This document shows, piece after piece, positions 31,500-39,892 of a stretch of DNA of 39,892 nucleotides (the stretch's first letter is position 1; each line of letters begins with the position of its first letter). The notes under the pieces were generated by a model. That model was given only the letters and a program-made list of their open reading frames with translations, ran no database searches and was not told the DNA's origin. Made by a program: the position numbers and the translations under genes. Where the stretch lies: assembly GCA_001725505.1 (NCBI GenBank), contig MEGM01000009.1, forward strand, positions 1 to 39,892. The letters are read 5' to 3'. Source of the DNA: Rubrivivax sp. SCN 70-15 (GTDB lineage Bacteria > Pseudomonadota > Gammaproteobacteria > Burkholderiales > Burkholderiaceae_C).

Positions 31500-33671
31500 T
31501 CAGAGCGACGCGACGGCTGAGCGCACCTCATCCACGCTCAAAATCTCGGACAGCACTACCGGCGGCCTGCCGTTTTGATAAAGCACATACAGCGGCACGC
31601 CATTCCGGCCCAACTGGCCAAGGGCGGCGGTGATGGCCGGGTCGCGCCGTGTCCAATCGGCCCGCACCAACGCGACGTTCTTGGCTGACAGGTCAGCCAT
31701 CACCGCTGGGTTGGCCAACGTGGTCTTCTTGTTGTACTGGCAAGTGACGCACCAGGCCGCGGTGAAGTCGACAAACACAGGGCGACCGGTTGCCAGGATT
31801 TGCTCAACGCGTCCCGGCTCCCAGGCTTGCCAGGAACCTTCGCTGGCAGCAGCCGTGGCCGGCCGGGCATCGACTGCTGTGATGTTCTGACCCGCGTGCC
31901 ACATCAGCAGCGCGAGCACGACGAATGAAATGCCACCCACGATGCGCCGCGAACGCCCGATCAGCGTGAGGGACCAGATCACCATGCTCATGGCGACCAG
32001 CAGCACCAACAGCGAAGCTGCCCCATCGATTCCGCTTTGTTGGCCCAGTACCCACAGCAGCCAGGTCACTGTTGCGAACATCGGAAAGGCCATGAACTGG
32101 CGCAGTGTCGCCATCCATGGGCCTGGCCTAGGCAGTAACTTGGCCACGGCGGGAATCCAGCCGGCGGCAAGGTAGGGCAAGGCCATGCCGAAGCCGAGGG
32201 CGGCGAACACGAGCAAGGCCTGCGGCGTCGGCAGCGTGACAGCTAGGCCGAGAGAAGCACCCATGAATGGCGCGGTACACGGCGATGCGATCGCCACGGC
32301 CAGCACTCCCGACAAGAATGAGTTGACCACTGGATGCCTGCTCTCCAGGGTTGCCAGCTTGTTCGGCAGGAAGGCGCCGAACTCGAATACTCCGGCGAGA
32401 TTAAGTCCGATCACCGTGAATAGCGCCGCCAGCGTGGCGACCACGAGCGGGGTCTGCAGCTGAAAGCCCCACCCAAGCTGCTGGCCCGCCGCGCGCAGGC
32501 CGACCAGGAGGGCGCCGAGCAACACGAACGACACGACCACGCCAGCCGAAAACGCCAGCCCGCTGACGCGATGGCCGCGCCTATCGTCGGCATGGCGCGC
32601 GAAGCTCATCACCTTGATCGCCAGCACGGGGAAAACACAGGGCATGAGGTTGAGAATCAGGCCGCCCAGCAGAGCACCCAGGAGCGCTGCCGCGAAGGTA
32701 AGAGACATAGCAGATGCTGGCTGGCTCAGGCTGTTGCGCCGCAACGCCTCCTCCAGCGCGGGGGACACGCCGGGTGCGGCGGCCACCTGCGGCCATTGGC
32801 CTATGACTTGGGCCTCCGTGCGCCAACCCTTGTCTCCCAGGGTCAGCACCAAAGGCATCAGCGCCGGGCTCTCGCTGCGCTGGGCTGACAAGGGCACAAC
32901 GGCGTTCCAGACCTTGCCGTCCCAGGATTGCGTGACCGGCGCCGCAGTCTCGATCACCTCCTTCGTCTCCGGGAAGAATCCAAGCACCTTGCCCTGCGCC
33001 TCAGCCGGCAAACCGGGCACGCTGACCTTGAGCATTTTGCCGTCGATCCGAACCGTCCCGGCGCCGGGGAGCGGGCGGGGTTGTGCCTGGAAGCTGGCAT
33101 TGAAGACATTCGCGTACAGGGCTGTGGCACTGCGCGCGGGAATCTTGAGTGCGAATTCGCCCTCTTCGGGGACGCACTCCTGCCGGCATATCAGCCACTG
33201 CGCCTTCAGCTTGATTTCCAAGTCACCGCCCAGGAGCGAAGGCTTGAACTGCGGCGTGACGGTGAGTGGCACGGGCAAAAGTACCGTGCCGCTGTAGCCG
33301 TAGTTAGCCAGATTTCCGATCGGGTACTTCTTCGGTATCGGCCAGGCAATCTCGCCAGCCTCCACGCCCGGCGGTAGCGTCCACGTCAACTGGGTGGGGA
33401 GGCCGGAGTCGCCGGAGTTCTTCCAGTATGTGTGCCACTCGGGCTGGTGGGCCAGTTGCAGTCCGACCCACAACGCCTTGCCGGGCTCGACGCCTTCGGG
33501 CGCATGGGCCAGCAACTCGGCCCGCGCGCGCTCGGTCGTGACCACGCTTTTGAGCGGTTGCGCTTCAACCCGCAGAGCGAATGCACTGCCGAAGATCAGG
33601 AGGACGGCACAGGCCAGTCGCGCGACGGCCAAGGGCGCACTTTGGGCAACGGATTCAATGTTTGCGATCAT
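31500..33671 (-). CDS. dsbD: DsbD/ScsB-family thiol-disulfide transporter
   Basis: 723 residues from the ATG at 33671 (GAGAGAAATCC upstream). A signal peptide leads into a periplasmic N-terminal domain with CRQEC. Next come eight membrane helices with the paired cysteines NLMPCVFPVLAIKVMSF and AIASPCTAPFMGASLG. A C-terminal thioredoxin domain has FTAAWCVTCQYNKK. This protein moves electrons from cytoplasmic thioredoxin to periplasmic partners. The long N-terminal domain is of the ScsB kind linked to copper tolerance. Third gene after dsbB and a DsbA-like gene, 48 bases downstream; it could feed the TlpA and SCO proteins encoded nearby. Confidence 0.9.
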   Translation of the reverse strand: MIANIESVAQSAPLAVARLACAVLLIFGSAFALRVEAQPLKSVVTTERARAELLAHAPEGVEPGKALWVGLQLAHQPEWHTYWKNSGDSGLPTQLTWTLPPGVEAGEIAWPIPKKYPIGNLANYGYSGTVLLPVPLTVTPQFKPSLLGGDLEIKLKAQWLICRQECVPEEGEFALKIPARSATALYANVFNASFQAQPRPLPGAGTVRIDGKMLKVSVPGLPAEAQGKVLGFFPETKEVIETAAPVTQSWDGKVWNAVVPLSAQRSESPALMPLVLTLGDKGWRTEAQVIGQWPQVAAAPGVSPALEEALRRNSLSQPASAMSLTFAAALLGALLGGLILNLMPCVFPVLAIKVMSFARHADDRRGHRVSGLAFSAGVVVSFVLLGALLVGLRAAGQQLGWGFQLQTPLVVATLAALFTVIGLNLAGVFEFGAFLPNKLATLESRHPVVNSFLSGVLAVAIASPCTAPFMGASLGLAVTLPTPQALLVFAALGFGMALPYLAAGWIPAVAKLLPRPGPWMATLRQFMAFPMFATVTWLLWVLGQQSGIDGAASLLVLLVAMSMVIWSLTLIGRSRRIVGGISFVVLALLMWHAGQNITAVDARPATAAASEGSWQAWEPGRVEQILATGRPVFVDFTAAWCVTCQYNKKTTLANPAVMADLSAKNVALVRADWTRRDPAITAALGQLGRNGVPLYVLYQNGRPPVVLSEILSVDEVRSAVASL

Positions 33672-33719
33672 GGATTTCTCTCGGGAGCCGGTCGGCAGCG
33701 TCAAAGTTTCCCATCTCAC

Positions 33720-34376
33720 TCACTGCGGGTAGGCCGCTTTGAGCTCCCGATTGACCAGGGCTTTGAGCTGTTCATCGCCAAAATCCTTCAACGGCTTTCC
33801 GTTGACGAAAAATCCTGGCGTGCGGGTGACATTCAGGATCTTGGCATCGGCCATGTCCTGTTCGATGTTGGCAAGGACCTCAGCCGAGCCGGCGTCCTCG
33901 CGGGCTTTCCTGAGGTTCAGTCCGGTGCCGTCCACGATGGACCAAATCAGATCGGGCCGGGGGTCGTGGTCAGCGCCCCAGGTCCGTTGTGCGTTCAGCA
34001 AGGCGCGGTTCACCGGCCAGAAAAGACCTTGAAGCCGGGCCGCCTCGAGCACTTTGACAGCCGTGTCGGCGCCGGCATGGAACGGCGTGTACCGCACGAC
34101 CAGTTGAACCTTGCCGGGGTTGCTGTCCACGATATCTTTCACCAGAGGATAGAAAGCCCTGCAAGTCTCGCAGGCCGGATCAAAGAACTCGACGATCCGG
34201 ACCTTGGCCTGTGCCGAGCCATACGTCGGTGAATGCGGGCGATTGAACACCGAGTCACTTTGGCGGGCGAGTTCGCCAAGCCGTTCGTCCTCCATCCGGT
34301 CGTACAGGTACACGCCCAAGCCGAACAGCAGGATCACGGCCATGGCCGAAATCAGAAGAATTCGCTGCCGGTTCAT
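33720..34376 (-). CDS. Membrane-anchored DsbA-like thioredoxin-fold protein
   Basis: 218 residues. An N-terminal membrane anchor (ILLISAMAVILLFGLGVYLY) precedes a DsbA/DsbG-like fold with FFDPACETC (C69, C72) and a cis-proline loop TRTPGFFVNG. The active-site dipeptide is Glu-Thr, not Gly-His or Pro-His as in oxidising DsbA, so its partner and direction of reaction may differ. Start overlaps the dsbB stop as ATGA. Likely partner of DsbB (oxidation) or DsbD (reduction); in such dsbB-dsbA-like pairs it is usually DsbB. Confidence 0.86.
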   Translation of the reverse strand: MNRQRILLISAMAVILLFGLGVYLYDRMEDERLGELARQSDSVFNRPHSPTYGSAQAKVRIVEFFDPACETCRAFYPLVKDIVDSNPGKVQLVVRYTPFHAGADTAVKVLEAARLQGLFWPVNRALLNAQRTWGADHDPRPDLIWSIVDGTGLNLRKAREDAGSAEVLANIEQDMADAKILNVTRTPGFFVNGKPLKDFGDEQLKALVNRELKAAYPQ

Positions 34377-34978
34377 TGGGACCCACCTTTCCTGGTCGCC
34401 AGTAGCAACAAAATAATGATGATGCTGAAGGAAGCCAGCGAGAGCATTGGGATGGTGACCAGGCCGCCCAATTCCAGGCTGACCTCGGCGCAGGACGGGC
34501 CCTTACCGCACGGCTGCAGGCCTTTTGGGATGTAGCCCGAGTACAGCAGCCAGTGGTAGAACGCCGCAAGCCATCCCGCGCCCGCCAGCGGCATGGCGTA
34601 TTTGATGCCTCCTGAATCTTGCGAGTAGAGCCCGATGGCGAGGATTGGCACCAGAGGGAACATTGCGATGCGCTGATACCAGCACAGCACGCACGGCTCC
34701 AGCTTCATGATTTCGCTGAAGAACAGGCTGCCGAGGGTCGCGACGAACGCAACCAAGAAAGCCATCAGCAAGAGGGACCACTGCGGCGATGGAATGTTGG
34801 TGCGGCGAGGAGGGGGGTCTGAAAGACTAATTGGCATGGGGGGATTGCATAGGCTTGATTCAAGCCGTGGAGGGAAAGGCCTTGCCAGCAAATACGCTAT
34901 GGCTCCGAGCGTCACAGCGCCCAACAACAGAACGGAGATCAGGCTGATAAAAATGGCTGTTTCGTTGTGAGCGCCCAT
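34373..34978 (-). CDS. dsbB: DsbB-type quinone-linked disulfide oxidase
   Basis: The DsbB core is clear: four membrane helices, the first cysteine pair in KLEPCVLCWYQR and the second in LQPCGKGPSCAEV. It reoxidises DsbA with quinone. The start is uncertain. The ATG at 34978 adds an extra N-terminal membrane helix but overlaps the -10 box of the promoter. The ATG at 34837 gives 154 residues, nearer normal DsbB length, but lacks a ribosome-binding site. I list the longer form with this caution. First gene of the dsbB-dsbA-like-dsbD operon. Confidence 0.85.
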   Translation of the reverse strand: MGAHNETAIFISLISVLLLGAVTLGAIAYLLARPFPPRLESSLCNPPMPISLSDPPPRRTNIPSPQWSLLLMAFLVAFVATLGSLFFSEIMKLEPCVLCWYQRIAMFPLVPILAIGLYSQDSGGIKYAMPLAGAGWLAAFYHWLLYSGYIPKGLQPCGKGPSCAEVSLELGGLVTIPMLSLASFSIIIILLLLATRKGGSQ

Positions 34979-35007
34979 TTGACACATTAAAGTCGGTTCA
35001 GGGTCAA
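34977..35007 (-). promoter_or_regulatory. MerR-type promoter of dsbB-dsbA-dsbD
   Basis: On the minus strand: -35 TTGACC, 19-bp spacer CTGAACCGACTTTAATGTG, -10 TCAAAT. It differs from the ATPase promoter spacer at only a few positions, so the same regulator is expected. Confidence 0.78.
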
Positions 35008-35092
35008 GCGCCGCCCGCATCAATTGTGCTCTACAGCGATGCGTTAGAGCGCTCGCAGGCGTCGCCCAAAGTAAGTGGCGAGTTGGCGCGCT

Positions 35093-35515
35093 TTAGCCTG
35101 GCACCCCAGCAGGAACGTGGAGCGCTGCGATCAGCGGACAACGAACCTTGCCTTTCGCTTTTTCGCACTGGCCGATCAAGTTGTTCAACACGCGCTCGAT
35201 CCGTTGCAGATCGATCAGCTTCGCGCGGACGTCTACCAGCTTCTCCTGCGCTTTCATCCGGGCCTTGGCGCAACTCGAACCATCCTCGAGTGCGAGGAGC
35301 TCGGCGATCTCGTCAAGGCTGAAGCCCAGCCGTTGCGCGGACTTGATGAAGGCGACGCGAGCCAGATCACTTCCGGCATACCGTCTGATGCCGCCCACGG
35401 GGCGATCGGGCTCGGGCACCAAACCCTTGCGCTGGTAGAAGCGGATGGTTTCAACGTTGACCGAGGCGGCATTGGCCAAGGCGCCAATGGTGAGGAAATC
35501 GGCCGGGCTGGACAT
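35093..35515 (-). CDS. merR: MerR mercury-responsive regulator (older operon)
   Basis: 140 residues with [25 protein letters not shown] as the winged helix and the three mercury ligands C82, C117 and C126 in the same positions as Tn501 MerR. It is clearly different in sequence from the second MerR at 38459 (for example [14 protein letters not shown] against [14 protein letters not shown]). The protein looks intact. It sits divergent from a truncated merT with a perfect mer operator between them. Only merR and part of merT remain of this operon. Confidence 0.93.
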   Translation of the reverse strand: MSSPADFLTIGALANAASVNVETIRFYQRKGLVPEPDRPVGGIRRYAGSDLARVAFIKSAQRLGFSLDEIAELLALEDGSSCAKARMKAQEKLVDVRAKLIDLQRIERVLNNLIGQCEKAKGKVRCPLIAALHVPAGVPG

Positions 35516-35518
35516 GAC

Positions 35519-35549
35519 TTGACTCCGTACTTTGGTACGGAGGTAAGCT
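35519..35549 (+). promoter_or_regulatory. mer operator-promoter (older operon)
   Basis: -35 TTGACT, 19-bp spacer CCGTACTTTGGTACGGAGG with the perfect dyad CCGTAC/GTACGG, -10 TAAGCT. Canonical merO/P between divergent merR and merT. Confidence 0.92.
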
Positions 35550-35555
35550 TAGTCC

Positions 35556-35882
35556 ATGAACAAGGAGCTTGTCACTCGCATGCCCCGGTCCGGGGGCCGG
35601 GCACTCATTGCCGGCGGGCTCGCCGCTTTGTTGGCTTCGGCGTGCTGTCTGGGTCCTCTGGTGCTGGTGCTAGTAGGGATCTCGGGCGCGTGGATCAGCA
35701 ACCTTGCAGGACTCGCGCCCTATCAGCCGATCTTCGTGGCCGCTTCAGTGGCGGCACTGTTCTATGCCTGGCGGCAGATCTGGCGCCCTGTCGCGTGCGC
35801 GCCGGACCAGGTCTGCGCCGTCCCGCGCGTCAATCTGGCCTACAAGCTCCTCTTTGCCCTTGCTGATCTGGTTGACCGTCAA
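35556..35882 (+). pseudogene. merT: Truncated merT of the older operon
   Basis: The frame encodes a MerT N-terminal two thirds: GGLAALLASACCLGPLVLVLVG with the first cysteine pair, ISNLAGLAPYQPIF, then VACAPDQVCAVPRVNLAYKLLF. After LLF it departs from MerT, losing the third membrane helix, and runs into the mobile element. The functional start may be the ATG at 35580, since the one at 35556 sits only seven bases after the -10 box and an AAGGAG lies between. The break near 35855 predates the element insertion, because the sequence right before the insertion is in frame with the fragment at 38917-39084. Confidence 0.78.
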
Positions 35883-35920
35883 GGGGGCAGCTCACGAAAC
35901 GGAAAAAATCGTACGCTAAG
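35883..35920 (+). repeat. Left terminal inverted repeat of the mer element
   Basis: Starts GGGGGCAGCTCACGAAACGG and ends AAAAAATCGTACGCTAAG, the outer sequence of Tn21-group transposons. Confidence 0.88.
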
Positions 35921-35958
35921 CCTTGTCGTGCCAATCTAGCACGATGATTGACATGCCG

Positions 35959-35986
35959 AGGAGGTGTTCATTGAACACCTCCTTTT
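35959..35986 (+). terminator. Hairpin with T-tract beyond merA
   Basis: AGGAGGTGTTCA and TGAACACCTCCT form a tight stem, followed on the plus strand by TTTTC. It lies 3 bases beyond the merA stop codon. The T-tract suits transcripts running rightward (from merT of the older operon); for leftward merA transcripts it is a hairpin without T-tract. Confidence 0.6.
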
Positions 35987-35988
35987 CT

Positions 35989-37686
<1,698 letters not shown>

Positions 37687-37745
37687 TTACCGTTTGTGGC
37701 ACCAGACAATGGCGTCAGATGTACTGCGGTGCCGTTTGCAGTCGC

Positions 37746-38021
37746 TCACTGCTTGATGCTGGACGGATAGCCCGCGTCCTCGGTTGCCTTAGTCAGCTTC
37801 TGCACGCTGGTCTTGGCATTATCGAAGGTGACGACCGCTTCGCGTTTCTCGAAGGTCACGTCAACTTTACTGACGCCTTCGACCTTGGAAATCGCCCTCT
37901 CGACGGTGATCGGGCAGGTGGAGCAGGTCATGCCCGGTACGGATAGCGCGACGGTCTGGGTAGCGGCCCACACGGGTGCAACAGCGGCAACGAGGGCGAG
38001 GGAGGCAAACAGTTTTTTCAT
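37746..38021 (-). CDS. merP: Periplasmic mercury-binding protein MerP
   Basis: 91 residues. A signal peptide (MKKLFASLALVAAVAPVWA) is followed by one heavy-metal-associated domain with VPGMTCSTCPITV, the two cysteines binding Hg(II). It passes mercury to MerT. Starts 15 bases after the merT stop and lies 71 bases ahead of merA. Confidence 0.97.
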   Translation of the reverse strand: MKKLFASLALVAAVAPVWAATQTVALSVPGMTCSTCPITVERAISKVEGVSKVDVTFEKREAVVTFDNAKTSVQKLTKATEDAGYPSSIKQ

Positions 38022-38036
38022 GGCGAACTCCTGTGA

Positions 38037-38387
38037 TCAATAGAAAAATGGCATGACGTAGGGAAATCCGAGCGCGACCAGCACCAGCGCAGCCACGACC
38101 CAGAAAATGAGCTTGTAAGTCGCTCGCACCTGGGGAATCGCGCACACATCCCCTGGTTTGCAGGCTTGCGCCGGGCGGTAGATGCGCCGCCAAGCGAAGA
38201 AAAGCGCCACCAGCGCCACGCCGATGAAGATGGGGCGATAGGGTTCTAGGATCGTCAGGTTGCCGATCCATGCTCCGCTGAACCCCAAGGCGATCAGAAC
38301 CAGCGGCCCCAGGCAGCAAGCCGAGGCAAGAATGGCGGCTAACCCGCCGGTGACGAGCGCCCCGCGCCCGTACTGTGGTTCCGACAT
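38037..38387 (-). CDS. merT: Mercuric ion transporter MerT
   Basis: 116 residues from the ATG at 38387, which has AAAAGGAC upstream; the track ORF is 22 codons too long. Three membrane helices, the first with LASACCLGPLVLI (mercury-binding cysteine pair), a cytoplasmic loop with ACKPGDVCAIPQ (second pair), and the hydrophobic end LVLVALGFPYVMPFFY. It takes Hg(II) from MerP and hands it to MerA inside the cell. First gene of merTPA. Confidence 0.96.
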   Translation of the reverse strand: MSEPQYGRGALVTGGLAAILASACCLGPLVLIALGFSGAWIGNLTILEPYRPIFIGVALVALFFAWRRIYRPAQACKPGDVCAIPQVRATYKLIFWVVAALVLVALGFPYVMPFFY

Positions 38388-38422
38388 GCGTTTGTCCTTT
38401 TGAGTTTGGAATGGATAGCGTA

Positions 38423-38453
38423 ACCTTACTTCCGTAGTCATGTACGGAGTCAA
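38423..38453 (-). promoter_or_regulatory. mer operator-promoter (transposon operon)
   Basis: On the minus strand: -35 TTGACT, 19-bp spacer CCGTACATGACTACGGAAG, -10 TAAGGT, between divergent merR and merTPA. Very close to the Tn501 mer promoter. Confidence 0.93.
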
Positions 38454-38458
38454 GCGAT

Positions 38459-38884
38459 ATGCAAACTATTTTTGAGAATCTGACCATTGGCGTTTTCGCC
38501 AAGGCAGCCGGGGTCAACGTGGAGACCATCCGGTTCTATCAGCGCAAGGGCCTGCTACCGGAGCCGGACAAGCCTTACGGCAGCATTCGTCGCTATGGCG
38601 AGGCGGATGTGATGCGGGTGCGGTTTGTGAAATCGGCCCAGCGGTTGGGCTTTAGCCTGGATGAAATCGCCGAATTACTCAGATTGGACGACGGCGCCCA
38701 CTGTGAGCAAGCCAGTAGACTGGCGGAACACAAGCTTAAGGACGTACGCGAGAAGATGGCCGACTTGGCACGTATGGAGTCGGTGCTGTCCGAACTTGTG
38801 CGCGCCTGCCATCTGCGGCAGGGAAATGTTTCCTGCCCGTTGATTGCGTCGCTACAGGGGGGTGCAAGCCCGGCTATGCCTTAG
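38459..38884 (+). CDS. merR: MerR mercury-responsive regulator (transposon operon)
   Basis: 141 residues, nearly the textbook Tn501/Tn21 Mer[37 protein letters not shown], and mercury ligands C82, C117 and C126 ([25 protein letters not shown]). It represses and, with Hg(II), activates merTPA from the shared operator. Transcribed divergently from merT; its stop codon is in the terminal repeat. Confidence 0.97.
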   Translation: MQTIFENLTIGVFAKAAGVNVETIRFYQRKGLLPEPDKPYGSIRRYGEADVMRVRFVKSAQRLGFSLDEIAELLRLDDGAHCEQASRLAEHKLKDVREKMADLARMESVLSELVRACHLRQGNVSCPLIASLQGGASPAMP

Positions 38885-38916
38885 CGTACGATTTTTCCGT
38901 TTCGTGAGCAGACCCC
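38880..38916 (-). repeat. Right terminal inverted repeat of the mer element
   Basis: Read inwards it is GGGGTCTGCTCACGAAACGG followed by AAAAATCGTACGCTAAG, matching the left end except for two bases near the tip and one fewer A. The stop codon of merR lies within it. Confidence 0.88.
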
Positions 38917-39084
38917 GTCAAGTTGCTACCGTCCGAAGTGCTGGTGCCATGCCGTCTTCTGGCCGATGAATGGATGCGGGCGGAAGGTGCCAAACCGCGA
39001 AGCCGATTCGGGGCCGTGCTGATCGTGCCTCTGTGGCTGGCCATGGGAGCGGCAATGTGGTTCTGGCTCAAGTCGCATCTGTAG
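38917..39084 (+). pseudogene. C-terminal remnant of an unidentified membrane protein
   Basis: The frame beginning at the target duplication encodes a 54-residue tail (LLPSEVLVPCRLLADEWMRAEG, then FGAVLIVPLWLAMGAAMWFW and KSHL stop) with one membrane segment. Removing the mer element and one GTCAA copy joins it in frame to LPLLIWLTVK at about 35855-35880. So the element sits inside a fragment already fused to the broken merT. The parent gene is not recognised; a backbone (conjugation) gene is plausible given the XRE gene next door. Confidence 0.5.
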
Positions 39085-39345
39085 GTTGTCTTTGATGGCG
39101 CATTGAACGGCCTGGGCGTGTCGGCGCAATGCGCCGCCGGGCTTTCCGGGCTACGCCCCGTGCCGCCTTTGTCGTCACGGCCATTCGGCTCCAGTCCCTC
39201 ACGCACCTACGCGCCTGCGGCGCTGCGCGCTTTGCTTGCCTCCAGGGGAAAGCCCTGCGGGCTATCCCCGCCGCGCTGCGCTTGGCGCCCCTTGAACACC
39301 GCCGAACCGGCTGCACCGGATCGGCCCGCCTTGCCCGGCCTGCGC
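39085..39345. other. GC-rich non-coding stretch
   Basis: About 260 bases with no credible gene. It has GC-rich self-complementary blocks and the phrase GCGCTGCGCGC followed by TTGCTTGCC, which resembles parts of the radC and DUF932 leaders (GCGCTGCGCTTGCC, TGCGCTTGCC). It may be a third member of that repeat-like leader family. Confidence 0.35.
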
Positions 39346-39642
39346 CTACGGCTGGGCCGCTGCTGCTGCGAGCTGGCTTTCAGCCTCGCTCATCAATACC
39401 GCCGTGCTGCATTCGAGCGCGCCGGCGATCTTGAAGATGATCGCCAGCGTGGGCATGTGTTCGCCGCGCTCGACCTTGCCCATGTGCGAACGCTCGATGC
39501 CGGCCAGGTGTGCCAGCGATTCCTGCGCGATCCCTCGTTCCGTCCGTAGCGCGCGCACCGCCGCGCCGAAGGCTTGCGCCAGTTCGGCATCGAAGGTGGT
39601 GGCACCGGCCGGGCGGCCAGGTTGGACGGATCGCTTCTGCAT
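39346..39642 (-). CDS. XRE-family helix-turn-helix regulator
   Basis: 98 residues from the ATG at 39642; the track start is a TTG nine codons earlier. The helix-turn-helix is typical: LAQAFGAAVRALRTERGIAQESLAHLAGIERSHMGKVERGEHMPTLAIIFKIAGAL (split here only for description). The N-terminus is basic (MQKRSVQPGRP). Divergent from the gene beginning at 39885 across a repeat-rich intergenic region, so it probably regulates that gene and itself. Confidence 0.87.
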   Translation of the reverse strand: MQKRSVQPGRPAGATTFDAELAQAFGAAVRALRTERGIAQESLAHLAGIERSHMGKVERGEHMPTLAIIFKIAGALECSTAVLMSEAESQLAAAAAQP

Positions 39643-39884
39643 GGACAGAAGCGTCAAATCGCAGGACAATTAAAACCACGTTATCTTTAACTCAGTGCCC
39701 AAAAATCGCTGTTCCGTGCTTTTACGGAAATCCGCATTTACGGATTTCCACAGAACCGGGGAATCGCATCCGTGTCTTTCCGGCTTCCTGCAATTGCGCT
39801 TCTGCGCTTTCGTTCTTCTACGGATGCGATGGCTTGTGCATCCGTGTTTCCACACGCATGCACGGTTCCGTGGGAGTTCTGCCC
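39643..39884. promoter_or_regulatory. Divergent control region with nested inverted repeats
   Basis: Two clear dyads: GGAAATCCG, CATTTA, CGGATTTCC (39726-39749), and ATCGCATCCGT (39763-39773) with ACGGATGCGAT (39820-39830). A further GCATCCGT occurs at 39838-39845. TTTACGGA occurs twice in direct orientation around 39711-39745. These repeated CATCCGT/ACGGA words look like binding sites of the XRE regulator or an origin-like iteron set. Confidence 0.6.
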
Positions 39885-39892
39885 ATGACCCT
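39885..39892 (+). CDS. Start of a gene running off the window
   Basis: ATGACCCT at the window end follows GGGAG with nine bases between. With a divergent XRE gene and a repeat-rich control region before it, this is a credible start codon, but only two full codons are visible. Confidence 0.4.

Overview
The window reads as part of a mobile genomic island, most likely an integrative and conjugative element, from a GC-rich betaproteobacterium of the Burkholderiales. The basis is the codon use, the Cupriavidus/Achromobacter-like lead, cadmium and mercury genes, and a short RadC / CoiA-like / DUF932 / ParB-like backbone block of the kind found in island cores. No integrase, transposase or RNA gene is visible, so the taxonomic assignment is an inference.

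Layout. (1) 1-6600 is a probable anti-phage cargo block: an RX4H HEPN gene, an overlapping OLD-family nuclease plus UvrD-like helicase pair (Gabija-like), a DUF4268 PD-(D/E)XK protein and an unknown gene. (2) 6600-14040 is island backbone: radC, a CoiA-like nuclease, DUF932, a large ParB-like protein and a small ORF. The non-coding DNA between these genes is unusually structured, including a roughly 170-nt imperfect hairpin ahead of DUF932. (3) 14080-35880 is metal and redox cargo. It starts at a truncated CsoR/RcnR/FrmR-type regulator and ends at a truncated merT. It holds a sterol-desaturase/AraC pair, cadR, a MAPEG protein, a coupled lead/cadmium operon (PbrA-like ATPase with five metal-binding domains, PAP2 phosphatase, LspA, SCO, TlpA), then dsbA-CDF-ccsB, lpd, nadE, DUF3703-tlpA-fdxA and dsbB-dsbA-dsbD. 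(4) 35883-38916 is a compact merRTPA element with Tn21/Tn501-like terminal repeats and a 5-bp target duplication, inserted into the wreck of an older mer operon. (5) 38917-39892 returns to backbone: a broken membrane-protein gene, an XRE regulator, repeat-rich DNA and the start of another gene.

How the genes fit together. Four promoters in the cargo share one architecture: a -35 box, a 19-bp operator spacer and a -10 box, as in MerR-family promoters. Their operators resemble each other and a fifth site beside cadR. They precede the ATPase operon, dsbA-CDF-ccsB, DUF3703-tlpA-fdxA and dsbB-dsbA-dsbD. The simplest reading is one CadR-type regulon joining metal export to repair of envelope thiols, copper sites, haem and lipoproteins. 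That regulon is the most interesting system in the window. Several genes in it are damaged: the ATPase is frameshifted at its fourth metal-binding domain, and a TRAP transporter survives only as a dctQ-dctM fusion remnant inside the coupled operon.
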